Shown in pieces: positions 7,442 to 17,215 of a DNA stretch of 37,697 bases. Source of the DNA: CAYWMD01 sp964458575 (GTDB lineage Bacteria > Verrucomicrobiota > Verrucomicrobiia > Limisphaerales > JADLHS01); contig CAYWMD010000061.1 of the NCBI GenBank assembly GCA_964458575.1, positions 1-37,697 on the forward strand. The letters are read 5' to 3'. The position numbers were made by a program, and so were the translations under genes. The first letter of the stretch is position 1; the number at the start of each line of letters is the position of its first letter. The notes beneath the pieces were generated by a model, which saw only the letters and a list, made by a program, of their open reading frames with translations, did not search any database and was not told the DNA's origin.

Positions 7442-8653
7442 ATGAAAACAAAATGGGGTGTGCTCGTGGTAGTTATGCTGGCAGTTGGTCTTCAAGTTAA
7501 TCCAGGGGCGGATGCAGACGTTTCAAAATTGGCTGCCGCGAACAACAGCTTCGCTTTCAAACTGCTGAAGCAAGTTGCCTCGGAGCAACCGCGCGCAAGC
7601 ATTTTCGTTTCGCCTTACAGCGCGGCGACGGCGTTGCAAATGGCCTGCAACGGGGCGGCGGGCCAGACCAAAACGGAAATGCAGCAGGTTTTGGAAACGT
7701 CGGGCATTTCGGTCGAGGCGTTGAACGAGGCGGGCAAAGCCGCTGCGGGTTTGCTCAATCCAAAAGACACCAACGTCATTCTCACCACGGCTAATGCGCT
7801 TTGGTATCGCCAAGGCACGGCGGTAAAAGCCAGTTTCCTTGAGGCGAATCAGAAATTTTTCTCGTCCACGGTCAAGGCGCTGGATTTTGGCAACGCGCGG
7901 GCGGCGGAGGCGGAAATTAATCGGTGGGCCAGCGACCAAACCCACGGGCGAATCAACGGCATCGCCAACGGCATGATTGATCCGGTTTATACGGATTTGG
8001 TTCTGGCGAACGCGATTTATTTCAAAGGCAAGTGGCTCGATCCATTCGACGCGAAGCTGACGAAGGAGCGCCTATTTCATCCCGCCGTGGGCGCGGCAAA
8101 GAAACTGCCGATGATGGAGCAGGCGAAGAAGTTCACTTACCGTAAGGGTTCGGGCTATCAAGCCGTGCGGTTGCCCTATCTGGGCTACGATTTAGCAGTG
8201 TATGTTTTCCTGCCTGACACCGGTTCAAGCCCGGCGAAGCTGCTACAAATCATGAACGGTGACAACTGGCGGCGGGTGACGATGCCGGGTTTCGGTGAGC
8301 GTGAGGGCTTGGTGGTGCTGCCCAAGTTCAAACTCGAAAATACTCTGGAACTGAACAAGCCGCTCAAGGCGCTGGGAATGAAAACGGCGTTTCAATCGGA
8401 CAAAGCGGTTTTTTCAGGAATGTTCAGCGACTCGCATTTTATTTCCGAGGTCCGGCAAAAAGCGTTTGTGGAAGTGAGCGAAGAAGGCACCGAAGCGGCG
8501 GCAGTGACAGGCATTCCTGTTCCGCTATCCAGTGCACCTGAACTAAATCCAGCGAAGCCGTTCGAGATGATCGTGGACCGGCCGTTTTTGTTCGCCATCG
8601 TGGACGCGCGCAGCGAAATGATTATGTTCATGGGGCTGGTGAACAATTTGTGA
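7442..8653 (+). CDS. Secreted serpin (serine protease inhibitor)
   Basis: The 403-residue protein begins with a signal peptide (MKTKWGVLVVVMLAVGLQV, predicted cleavage near residue 26). It then has the serpin fold signatures: ANNSFAFKLLKQV, IFVSPYSAATALQMACNGA, ANAIYFKGKWLDPFD and, at the C-terminus, DRPFLFAIVDARSEMIMFMG. The reactive-loop hinge EEGTEAAAVTG (about 344-354) has small residues at P15-P9, which in this family marks an inhibitory serpin able to insert its cleaved loop. Aligned to alpha-1-antitrypsin, P1 falls near the L-S-S of IPVPLSSAPEL; the loop looks one or two residues short, so P1 is uncertain (Leu or Ser, suggesting chymotrypsin- or elastase-like targets). It acts outside the cytoplasm. 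Full length. Confidence 0.93.
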   Translation: MKTKWGVLVVVMLAVGLQVNPGADADVSKLAAANNSFAFKLLKQVASEQPRASIFVSPYSAATALQMACNGAAGQTKTEMQQVLETSGISVEALNEAGKAAAGLLNPKDTNVILTTANALWYRQGTAVKASFLEANQKFFSSTVKALDFGNARAAEAEINRWASDQTHGRINGIANGMIDPVYTDLVLANAIYFKGKWLDPFDAKLTKERLFHPAVGAAKKLPMMEQAKKFTYRKGSGYQAVRLPYLGYDLAVYVFLPDTGSSPAKLLQIMNGDNWRRVTMPGFGEREGLVVLPKFKLENTLELNKPLKALGMKTAFQSDKAVFSGMFSDSHFISEVRQKAFVEVSEEGTEAAAVTGIPVPLSSAPELNPAKPFEMIVDRPFLFAIVDARSEMIMFMGLVNNL

Positions 8654-8704
8654 TGCGTTGCCGGATTGAATTGACGCAGAAGTTTTTCCATTCCAGCCTG
8701 TCGC

Positions 8705-8977
8705 ATGGCAGACGCGAGCCAGAAGAAAAAGAAACGCCGGGCGATGATGCTCGGTGTTGGTTTGGATTCCGACGGTCACAAGCGGGTGACTACCGGGCCG
8801 AATTTCGCCCTGGTGGGCGGGAGCAAGGACACCCACGAGCACATGACCGAAAAGGCGGTCAAGATCAACGAGAAGCTCAAGGCCCGCGGCAAACAGCTCG
8901 AGGAAGTCAGCCACGAAGAGTTTGACGACATTGCGCATGAGGTCGGGCTCAAACGCGCGGACGGGAAGCAGAATTGA
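8705..8977 (+). CDS. Small basic hypothetical protein
   Basis: The 90-residue product starts MADASQKKKKRRAMMLGVGL: a lysine/arginine-rich N-terminus, then LDSDGHKRVTTGPNFALVGG, a charged helix (residues about 46-64, EKAVKINEKLKARGKQLEE) and an acidic stretch (HEEFDDIAHEVGLKRADGK). No membrane segment or metal motif is visible. Codon use fits neighbouring genes, and it stands alone between the serpin and a repeat element, 190 bp before nuoA. I do not recognise the family; a nucleic-acid-binding role is possible from the basic tail but unsupported. Coding potential is judged from composition and length only. Confidence 0.6.
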   Translation: MADASQKKKKRRAMMLGVGLDSDGHKRVTTGPNFALVGGSKDTHEHMTEKAVKINEKLKARGKQLEEVSHEEFDDIAHEVGLKRADGKQN

Positions 8978-8982
8978 CTGTT

Positions 8983-9063
8983 CGGAGGAACGAGTTCTAC
9001 AAGTCCCTAACTCTTTCTCAGTTGTTCCGATCGAATATGGGACTCGTGGAACTCCTCCCTCCG
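8983..9063. repeat. REPIN-like inverted repeat upstream of nuoA
   Basis: The left arm (8983-9007, CGGAGG...AGTCCC) matches the reverse complement of the right arm (9039-9063) at 21 of 25 positions, with a 31-bp spacer. It shares the pattern GGAGG...TTC(T/C)AC...GTCCC with the element inside nuoL at 16521-16592, so both probably belong to one family; this copy has lost the internal hairpins. It lies between the small basic gene and nuoA. Confidence 0.7.
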
Positions 9064-9167
9064 CGTTTCTTGAATCTTGCCAAAAGTGCAACCGTTCTTG
9101 GCCATTCCTTGACGCTGGCGGGCGCAATTCGTAGCCTTCAAACAGTTTCGCGCGACGGATTTGAACA

Positions 9168-9542
9168 ATGCCGACCGATAACCCTTATTTACTAGTTGTG
9201 GTGCTGATGGCTTCAGCCATCGGGCTGGCGGTCGGCCCGCTGGCACTGGCCTGGATGTGGGCGAAGAAGTTCTCACCGCCCAAGCCCGGCCCGGACAAGG
9301 GCGCGATTTACGAGTGCGGTTTGGAATCCAAGGGCGACGCGTGGATCCAGTTCAAATCCGAATACTACCTTTACGCGATCATCTTTCTCATCTTCGACGT
9401 AGAAACGATCTTTCTTCTGCCGTTTGCGGTGGCGTTCACGGGCTTGGGCGTGGGCGCCTTTGTCGCCATGCTGATTTTTCTGCTGCTCCTGGTCGAGGGG
9501 CTGGCTTGGGCATGGATGAAAGGCGTGCTCACTTGGAAATAA
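9168..9542 (+). CDS. nuoA: NADH-quinone oxidoreductase subunit A
   Basis: The 124-residue inner-membrane protein has the NuoA/NdhC layout: one helix near residues 9-31, a loop with KGAIYECGLESKGDAW, then two C-terminal helices (LYAIIFLIFDVETIFLLPFA and the segment after GVGAFVAM). The conserved Cys loop (YECG) lies near the quinone site and the FDVE motif is typical. It is the first gene of the nuo operon, with nuoB 17 bp downstream. NuoA helps join the peripheral arm (NuoB/NuoD) to the first proton channel with NuoH, NuoJ and NuoK. Length is normal. Confidence 0.96.
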   Translation: MPTDNPYLLVVVLMASAIGLAVGPLALAWMWAKKFSPPKPGPDKGAIYECGLESKGDAWIQFKSEYYLYAIIFLIFDVETIFLLPFAVAFTGLGVGAFVAMLIFLLLLVEGLAWAWMKGVLTWK

Positions 9543-9559
9543 TTTGATCGGACTTTATT

Positions 9560-10174
9560 GTGATTGACCAAACACTACGCAGCGAACTCCAAAAACAGGG
9601 AATTGTCACAACGACCCTCGAAGAACTCTACAACTGGGGGCGCAAGAACTCCCTCTGGCCACTCAGCTTCGGACTGGCCTGTTGCGCCATCGAAATGATC
9701 GCGGCTTCGATGGCGCGCTGGGATTTGTCGCGGTTTGGCGCGGAAGTTTTCCGTCCCTCGCCGCGGCAGGCGGATTTGATGATCGTCGCGGGCACGGTCA
9801 CCAAGAAAATGGCGCCACAGGTGGTGCGCCTTTACAATCAGATGTCCGAGCCGAAATACGTCATCGCCATGGGCGCGTGCGCGATTTCGGGCGGGCCGTT
9901 CAAGCAGGGTTACAACGTGCTCAAGGGCATTGACCGTTACATCCCGGTGGACGTGCACATTCCCGGCTGTCCGCCGCGGCCCGAGGCATTGCTGCACGCG
10001 TTCATGACGTTGCAGCAACGCATCGCGGAGCAGGAATTGACCGGCCCGAATCGCCCGCGACATTTGGTGGCCGATGCACCGAGCGAATTTCCCATTCCGG
10101 AATACGGCGAACACGACTTGGTTCCCACGAAGAATCCCGATGTGTGGCAGCCGCCGACGCTGGTTCGCGGATAA
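9560..10174 (+). CDS. nuoB: NADH-quinone oxidoreductase subunit B
   Basis: The 204-residue protein carries the N2 cluster of complex I, the last Fe-S centre before quinone. The four ligands are visible: the adjacent Cys-41/Cys-42 in FGLACCAIEM, Cys-107 in AMGACAISGGPF and Cys-137 in HIPGCPPRPE. The start is GTG at 9560, which gives the usual N-terminus (MIDQTLRSEL...), 17 bp after nuoA. The last 45 residues (from about 160) form a Pro-rich tail that family members vary in. nuoC starts 4 bp after its stop. Confidence 0.96.
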   Translation: MIDQTLRSELQKQGIVTTTLEELYNWGRKNSLWPLSFGLACCAIEMIAASMARWDLSRFGAEVFRPSPRQADLMIVAGTVTKKMAPQVVRLYNQMSEPKYVIAMGACAISGGPFKQGYNVLKGIDRYIPVDVHIPGCPPRPEALLHAFMTLQQRIAEQELTGPNRPRHLVADAPSEFPIPEYGEHDLVPTKNPDVWQPPTLVRG

Positions 10175-10178
10175 CCCG

Positions 10179-10808
10179 ATGGAAACCCTGGAACAAATCA
10201 AATCGCGCATCACGCACGCCATGCCGGGTGCGCGTTTGGAAATCATACCCAACGACAGCCCGTCTGGTCAGCGCTCGTTGCTGGTGGACAACGGTCACGC
10301 GCTCGCGCTCGCCAAGTGGCTGCGCGAAGATGCGGAGTTGCGTCTGGATTTCTGTTCGAACGTGACCGGCATTGACTGGCCGGAAACGGTCATCAAAACC
10401 AAGGTCAAAAAGAAGGTCGTGGTGGATGGCGCGGAAAAGGAAGTTGAGGAAATCATCGAAACCTTGCGCTCCGGTTACCTTGAGGCGGTTTATCATCTCT
10501 ATTCGATGGAGAAGAAACACGGGCCGTTGATTCTGCGGTTGCGCACCGAAAATCGCGCGGACAAGGCCAGCGTTCCTTCGCTTACGCCCGTCTGGCGCGG
10601 CGCGGAGTTTCAAGAACGCGAGGCGTTCGATCTTTACGGTATTATCTTTGATGGCCACCCCGATTTGCGCCGCATCCTCATGTGGGACGAGTTCAAGGAT
10701 TTTCCGATGCGCAAGGACTACGTTGAGCCGGACGACTACGAATACGAGCCCACGCCGCATGACGAGGTTTTGGAGCGGGCAAAGCAGCATCAGGAGGTGA
10801 AGGCATGA
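10179..10808 (+). CDS. nuoC: NADH-quinone oxidoreductase subunit C
   Basis: The 209-residue peripheral-arm subunit has the NuoC (30 kDa) signature: the C-terminal WRGAEFQEREAFDLYGIIFD followed by HPDLRRILMWDEF and the FPMRKDY box. The start is ATG 10179, 4 bp past nuoB; the frame is open further upstream but overlaps nuoB. Between FCSNVTGIDWPETV and YLEAVYHLYS is a charged insertion of about 25 residues (around 70-96, Lys/Val/Glu rich) that most NuoC proteins lack. NuoC is separate here, not fused to NuoD as in enterobacteria. It overlaps nuoD by 4 bp, a sign of translational coupling. Confidence 0.95.
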   Translation: METLEQIKSRITHAMPGARLEIIPNDSPSGQRSLLVDNGHALALAKWLREDAELRLDFCSNVTGIDWPETVIKTKVKKKVVVDGAEKEVEEIIETLRSGYLEAVYHLYSMEKKHGPLILRLRTENRADKASVPSLTPVWRGAEFQEREAFDLYGIIFDGHPDLRRILMWDEFKDFPMRKDYVEPDDYEYEPTPHDEVLERAKQHQEVKA

Positions 10809-11965
10809 GCGCCGTTGCCGAATTGCCGGTGAAAAACTTCGAATTGCTGCCCAAGCCGTCGGGCGATGGCGAATTGCTCGAAGTCTCGATGGGGCCGCAG
10901 CACCCTTCGACGCACGGCGTGTTCCGCATGGACGTGGTGCTCGACGGCGAGCGCGTGGTGAAGCTCAAGCCCGTGTTCGGCTACCTGCATCGCAATCACG
11001 AGAAAATTGCCGAGGGCACGACGTATCTCGCCTCGATGCCCTACACGGACCGGCTGGATTATTTCTGTTCGATGACGAACAACTGGGCTTACGCATTGGC
11101 CGTCGAGAAACTCGCTGGGCTGCAAGTCCCCGAGCGCGCCGAATACCTCCGGGTGATTCTGGCGGAGTTGACGCGCCTGCAAAATCACGCCTCGCTCTGC
11201 GGCTTTCTGTTGCAAGACATGGGCGCGATGGGCACGCCGCTCATGTATGCCTTCCGCGAGCGCGAAAAGATTCTCGATCTGTTCGAGGCCATCAGCGGCG
11301 CCCGCATGATGTGCAATTTCATGCGCTTTGGCGGTCTGCGGTGCGACACGCCGGCCGGTTGGTTGGAGCAGGTGCAAAAAGTCGTGGCTGATTTTCCGGC
11401 GTTTCTTGACGAGTTCGAGACGTTGCTCAACGAGAACGAAATCATCATGGCCCGCACCCAGGGAGTGGGTGTGCTGCCGCGTGACCTTGCGATCAGCGCC
11501 AGCATCACCGGCCCGATGCTCCGCGCCAGCGGCGTGAACTACGACCTCCGCAAGGTGGACAAATACGGCATTTACGACCGCTTCGAGTTTCGAGTGCCGC
11601 TCGGCGAAAACGGCGATGTTTACGACCGTTACATGATGCGCGTGCTCGAAATGCGTGAGTCGCTAAAAATCCTGCAACAGGCGCTGCCAAAAATTCCGCA
11701 AGGCCCGATCATGGATCCCAAGGCCAAGCTGCGTGGCTTCCGTCCGAAAGCGGGCGAGGCCTACGGACGCATCGAAGCGCCCAAGGGTGAACTTGGATTT
11801 TATCTCATCAGCGACGGTGGACCGAATCCATATCGCTATCGCGTGCGCCCGCCGAGCTTCATCAATCTGACCATTCTCGAAGACATGTGTCTCGGCCACA
11901 CGGTTGGCGACATCGTGATCATCCTCGGCAGCGTCGACATTGTGCTGGGGGAGGTGGACCGATGA
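10805..11965 (+). CDS. nuoD: NADH-quinone oxidoreductase subunit D
   Basis: The 386-residue 49-kDa subunit forms most of the quinone pocket with NuoB. Visible hallmarks are GPQHPSTHGVFRMDVVLDGE (residues 30-50, with the loop His), GYLHRNHEKIAE, MPYTDRLDYF (the quinone-contact Tyr) and the C-terminal EAPKGELGFYLISDGG, then RPPSFINL. It descends from the large subunit of NiFe hydrogenases. It overlaps nuoC by 4 bp. The next gene in the operon is nuoI rather than nuoE/F/G, and a heptamer-repeat element fills the gap right after its TGA. Confidence 0.96.
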   Translation: MSAVAELPVKNFELLPKPSGDGELLEVSMGPQHPSTHGVFRMDVVLDGERVVKLKPVFGYLHRNHEKIAEGTTYLASMPYTDRLDYFCSMTNNWAYALAVEKLAGLQVPERAEYLRVILAELTRLQNHASLCGFLLQDMGAMGTPLMYAFREREKILDLFEAISGARMMCNFMRFGGLRCDTPAGWLEQVQKVVADFPAFLDEFETLLNENEIIMARTQGVGVLPRDLAISASITGPMLRASGVNYDLRKVDKYGIYDRFEFRVPLGENGDVYDRYMMRVLEMRESLKILQQALPKIPQGPIMDPKAKLRGFRPKAGEAYGRIEAPKGELGFYLISDGGPNPYRYRVRPPSFINLTILEDMCLGHTVGDIVIILGSVDIVLGEVDR

Positions 11966-11979
11966 AAATTCATGGAGAG

Positions 11980-12071
11980 TTGAATGTTGAATGTTGGGCG
12001 TTGAATGTTTGCGCGCAAAGCTTCCATCGTATGAAACACCGAACATGCAACTTTCAACCTTCAACATCGAA
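11980..12071. repeat. Inverted heptamer-array element (unit TTGAATG) between nuoD and nuoI
   Basis: The left array has four 7-bp units at 11980, 11987, 11994 and 12001 (three exact TTGAATG, one TTGGGCG). After a 36-bp spacer the right array has four inverted units at 12044, 12051, 12058 and 12065, whose reverse complements are TTGAAGG-like. The arms can fold on each other, but the mismatches do not mirror, so this is more than a simple hairpin. It occupies the space from 14 bp after the nuoD stop to 9 bp before the nuoI start. It has no coding capacity. Confidence 0.85.
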
Positions 12072-12080
12072 CGGAGCGTC

Positions 12081-12722
12081 ATGTTAGGCGAAGCAATCAT
12101 CAAAGGCATGGCGGTGACGGCGAAGAATTTCGCCCTCAGCTACGTTTCGGAGGAACGCCTGCCCACGATTCAGTATCCGGAAGAACGCCAGCCGTTGAAC
12201 GAGGCCGTGCGCAACTTCCCGTTCCTCGTTTACGATGGCGACGATTGGCACAAGGGGATGCGTTGCGTGGCCTGCCAGATTTGCGAGAAGGAATGTCCGC
12301 CCAAGTGCATTTACATCGAGAAGAGCAAGGACAAGAAGCCGGATTACGTTGGCAAGCCGCAGTTTTATCCCGCGAAGTTCGATATTGACGTCTCAGTCTG
12401 CATGAGCTGCCAGATTTGCGTCGAGGTTTGTCCGTTCGACGCGATCAAGATGGACAACGAATTTGAACTGAGCACCACGGATCGTTTTGGCGGACTGCTG
12501 CATGACAAGCGCAAGCTCGCCAAGTCGAACGAATACTATCAGCGCATCCATCCCACCGAAGCTGCTGAAGTGGACGCCCGTCTCGCTGCGGAAAAAGTCA
12601 AAGCTGAAGCCAAGGCGAAAGCCGACGCCGAGGCCAAAGCCAAAGCTGCGGCCGTCGCCGCCAGCAAACCTGCCGCCCCTTCCGCTCCCATCGGCACAAC
12701 TCCAACCGCACCCGCGAAATGA
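12081..12722 (+). CDS. nuoI: NADH-quinone oxidoreductase subunit I (2x[4Fe-4S])
   Basis: The 213-residue subunit holds the two tetranuclear clusters N6a/N6b: CVACQICEKECP near residues 58-69 and CMSCQICVEVCP near 107-118, both CxxCxxCxxxCP ferredoxin motifs. ATG 12081 gives the expected start (MLGEAIIKGMAVTAKNF); the frame is open back to 11991, but that stretch is the heptamer repeat. After about residue 155 the protein has an unusual Ala/Lys-rich tail (AEVDARLAAEKVKAEAKAKA and on) ending in a Pro/Ala/Thr-rich stretch; such tails are not part of the core fold. It follows nuoD directly and precedes nuoH after a 387-bp gap. Confidence 0.95.
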   Translation: MLGEAIIKGMAVTAKNFALSYVSEERLPTIQYPEERQPLNEAVRNFPFLVYDGDDWHKGMRCVACQICEKECPPKCIYIEKSKDKKPDYVGKPQFYPAKFDIDVSVCMSCQICVEVCPFDAIKMDNEFELSTTDRFGGLLHDKRKLAKSNEYYQRIHPTEAAEVDARLAAEKVKAEAKAKADAEAKAKAAAVAASKPAAPSAPIGTTPTAPAK

Positions 12723-12856
12723 TTTCAAAGGGACTGAGGGAAACCAAAAGCTTTTGTAGCGGCCGACGCGAGGGGGCTCTTAAATTCTCCTGCGTTGGGC
12801 TAACGCGCTTTCGAACTGACTGTCTCTCTGATTTTCACGAGCACCGGTATATGATT

Positions 12857-13027
12857 TCCCCTCTCCCAGCGGGAGAGGGCTGGGGTGAGGGAGAGTCCCG
12901 CGAAGTTCAACGCCGGCGGATTTACGAAATGGCGCCGCCTCCGTTCGCAGATTCCTTATATCCCTCAATTAATTCTGCGCCCGAACCTTTCTCCCTCACC
13001 CTTACCCTCTCCCGCCGGGAGAGGGAA
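12857..13027. repeat. REPIN-like element (CCCTCTCCC palindrome family) between nuoI and nuoH
   Basis: Each arm contains a perfect 9-bp hairpin, CCCTCTCCC/GGGAGAGGG, with loops AGC (12859-12879) and GCC (13005-13025). The arms also carry a flanking GGGTGAGGGAG tail, placed in inverted orientation, so the 39-bp ends (12857-12895, 12989-13027) are near reverse complements. The intervening 93 bp have no coding capacity. It fills much of the 387-bp gap 12723-13109; the remaining parts (12723-12856 and 13028-13109) show nothing I can name. A related element lies at 35738-35899. Confidence 0.8.
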
Positions 13028-13109
13028 CGGCAGTCGGGCGGGCCAGTTTTCTTGATTTCTCCTGCTGCAATCGTAACCCTGTCGTCACCGTCTCAGCGGA
13101 AGACCCCGA

Positions 13110-14315
13110 ATGACTGAATCGTTCGACCAGATATTCGTTACGCTCAAGCACTGGCTGCTTGGCCTCGTGCCGGCGCAGCCGGATTGGTTGCACCCGTTTG
13201 CCTCGGTCGTGATTTCCGTGGTCGCCCTCATCCTCGTGTTTGCCACGCTTTTCGCCATCGCGACGGTCTTCGAGCGCAAAGGCCTCGCGCGTATTCAGAA
13301 CCGCTACGGTCCAAACCGCGTCGGCATTCCCTTCACGGACATCAGCCTGTTCGGGTTCGGCCAGCCCATCGCCGATGGCATCAAGGCCATCATCAAGGAA
13401 GACCTCGTGCCGCGCGCCGCCGATAAAATCGTTCATTTCCTTGCGCCCATCGCCATGCTCGTTCCGCTCACGCTCACCCTGGCGGTGCTGCCTTGCGGTC
13501 GCAACATGACCGCGCTCGATCTCGATGCGGGTCTGCTCTACTTCTTCGCCGCCGGCGCGGGCGCGGAACTCGCCGTGTTCATGGCCGGCTGGTCCAGCCG
13601 CAACAAATATTCCCTCTTCGGCGCCATGCGCGCGATCGCTCAGATGATCAGTTACGAAATCCCACTCATCCTTTCCACGGTGACGGTCGTGATGATTGTT
13701 GGAACGCTGTCGCCCACGAAAATCGCGGAGGCGCAGCAAACCTACCACGGCCTGCTGCCGGACTGGTTCGTGTTTACACCTTGGGGGCTGGCTGGTTTTC
13801 TCCTGTTCATCACTGCCGCCACGGCGGAATCCAATCGCTCTCCCTTCGACCTGCCCGAAGGCGAATCAGAAATCGTTGCCGGCTACTTCCTCGAATACTC
13901 CGGATTCAAGTTCGCGATTTTCTTCATGGCGGAATACTTCGGCATGTTCGCTGCCGGCGGCATGGCGGCGACGCTGTTCCTCGGCGGTTACGCCGCGCCG
14001 GCGTCGTGGCTGACGTGGATTCCGAGCTGGGTTTGGTTCTTCGCCAAGGCGATGGGCTTCATTTTCTTCCTAATTTGGATTCGCGGCACGTTGCCACGTT
14101 TGCGCCAGGACCAGCTCATGAACTTCGCCTGGAAATTCATGCTGCCCATGGCGCTCATCAATCTCGTCGCCGCGGCGCTGTGGCATTATCTGCCCGCCGG
14201 CTTGCCGCGTTGGTTGGTATGCGGCGCGATTGTCGTTGGCCCATACCTGTTGCTCGGGCGCGGCTTGATGCAACACCAGCACATCGGAAAACGCGAATAT
14301 CGCTACGCCGAATGA
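13110..14315 (+). CDS. nuoH: NADH-quinone oxidoreductase subunit H
   Basis: The 401-residue membrane subunit forms the membrane end of the quinone tunnel and the E-channel. Signatures are the cytoplasmic loop after helix 1 (RIQNRYGPNRVG), FGFGQPIADGIKAIIKEDLV, the acidic loop ESNRSPFDLPEGESEIVAGY and WIRGTLPRLRQDQLM. Helices are evenly spaced; I count about nine. It is some 75 residues longer than E. coli NuoH (325), with extra length at the N-terminus and between helices. nuoJ overlaps its stop by 4 bp. Confidence 0.96.
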   Translation: MTESFDQIFVTLKHWLLGLVPAQPDWLHPFASVVISVVALILVFATLFAIATVFERKGLARIQNRYGPNRVGIPFTDISLFGFGQPIADGIKAIIKEDLVPRAADKIVHFLAPIAMLVPLTLTLAVLPCGRNMTALDLDAGLLYFFAAGAGAELAVFMAGWSSRNKYSLFGAMRAIAQMISYEIPLILSTVTVVMIVGTLSPTKIAEAQQTYHGLLPDWFVFTPWGLAGFLLFITAATAESNRSPFDLPEGESEIVAGYFLEYSGFKFAIFFMAEYFGMFAAGGMAATLFLGGYAAPASWLTWIPSWVWFFAKAMGFIFFLIWIRGTLPRLRQDQLMNFAWKFMLPMALINLVAAALWHYLPAGLPRWLVCGAIVVGPYLLLGRGLMQHQHIGKREYRYAE

Positions 14316-14809
14316 CTTTGCCCTTCCTCATCATCGCTGTGCTGACGATCGCGGCCTCGGTCGGGGCGATGACGCTGCGCAATCTGGTGCATTGCGCGCT
14401 GTCACTGGTCGTGGCGTTCGTCGGCCTCGCGGCGGCGTTCCTCCAGTTGGACGCCCAATTCGTCGGTTTCGCGCAAATCCTCGTTTACGTCGGCGCGGTG
14501 GCCATTTTGATTGTCTTCGCCGTGCTGCTCACGCGCGGCGGGGAAGCCCCGGAGAAATCGGTCTTTTCCTTGTCTTGGATTTGGGGCGTGCTCGTGGCGG
14601 TGGGTGTCTTCGGGACGCTGGCTTGGACGATCAACAAGAGCTTCGCCAGCCAGTGGCAGCCCGCGGAGAAAGTCGAAGCAACCGTCAAACAGGTCGGCGA
14701 CGCGCTCATGACAAAGTATGTATTGCCGCTAGAAGTCATAGGCCTGCTGCTGACGGCGGCGCTCATTGGCGCGGTGATCGTTGCGATGCGAGATGAGGTG
14801 AAGAAATGA
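14312..14809 (+). CDS. nuoJ: NADH-quinone oxidoreductase subunit J
   Basis: The 165-residue membrane subunit starts at ATG 14312, overlapping the nuoH TGA; a longer frame exists upstream but is a shadow of nuoH. It shows the NuoJ pattern: AMTLRNLVHCALSLVVAFVG, then FVGFAQILVYVGAVAILIVF (the helix with the pi-bulge linked to coupling) and a final helix VIGLLLTAALIGAVIVA. With NuoA and NuoK it builds the junction that passes the quinone signal to the pumps. It overlaps nuoK by 4 bp. Confidence 0.94.
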   Translation: MTLPFLIIAVLTIAASVGAMTLRNLVHCALSLVVAFVGLAAAFLQLDAQFVGFAQILVYVGAVAILIVFAVLLTRGGEAPEKSVFSLSWIWGVLVAVGVFGTLAWTINKSFASQWQPAEKVEATVKQVGDALMTKYVLPLEVIGLLLTAALIGAVIVAMRDEVKK

Positions 14810-15117
14810 CGCCGCTCGCTGGCTATCTCATCCTCTCGGCGATGCTCTTCTGCATCGGCCTTGCCGGTGCGCTCACGCGGCGCAACGCGATCATCGTGCT
14901 CATCGGCATCGAACTCATGCTCAACGCCGCGAACCTGAACTTCATCGCGTTCTGGCGCTTCAGCGAACACCCGGAAGCGCTCACCGGCATCATGTTCGTG
15001 ATTTTTTCCATCGGCATCGCCGCCGCTGAAGCCGCGGTGGGCCTGGCGCTCATCATCGCCATTTACCGGCATTACCGGAGCGCGAACGTGGATGATGTGA
15101 ATTCTCTGAAGGGCTGA
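14806..15117 (+). CDS. nuoK: NADH-quinone oxidoreductase subunit K
   Basis: The 103-residue subunit has three helices and the two buried glutamates that carry protons: Glu in LIGIELMLNAANLNF (helix 2, about residue 36) and Glu in GIAAAEAAVGLALI (helix 3, about 70). It is the standard length. It overlaps nuoJ by 4 bp and is followed by nuoL after 1 bp. Confidence 0.96.
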   Translation: MTPLAGYLILSAMLFCIGLAGALTRRNAIIVLIGIELMLNAANLNFIAFWRFSEHPEALTGIMFVIFSIGIAAAEAAVGLALIIAIYRHYRSANVDDVNSLKG

Positions 15118-15118
15118 A

Positions 15119-17211
<2,093 letters not shown>

Positions 17212-17215
<4 letters not shown>

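Noticed and set aside
11980..12071. Short direct repeats taken as a CRISPR array
   Set aside because: Units are 7 bp with no spacers, arrays are inverted relative to each other, and no cas gene is present.
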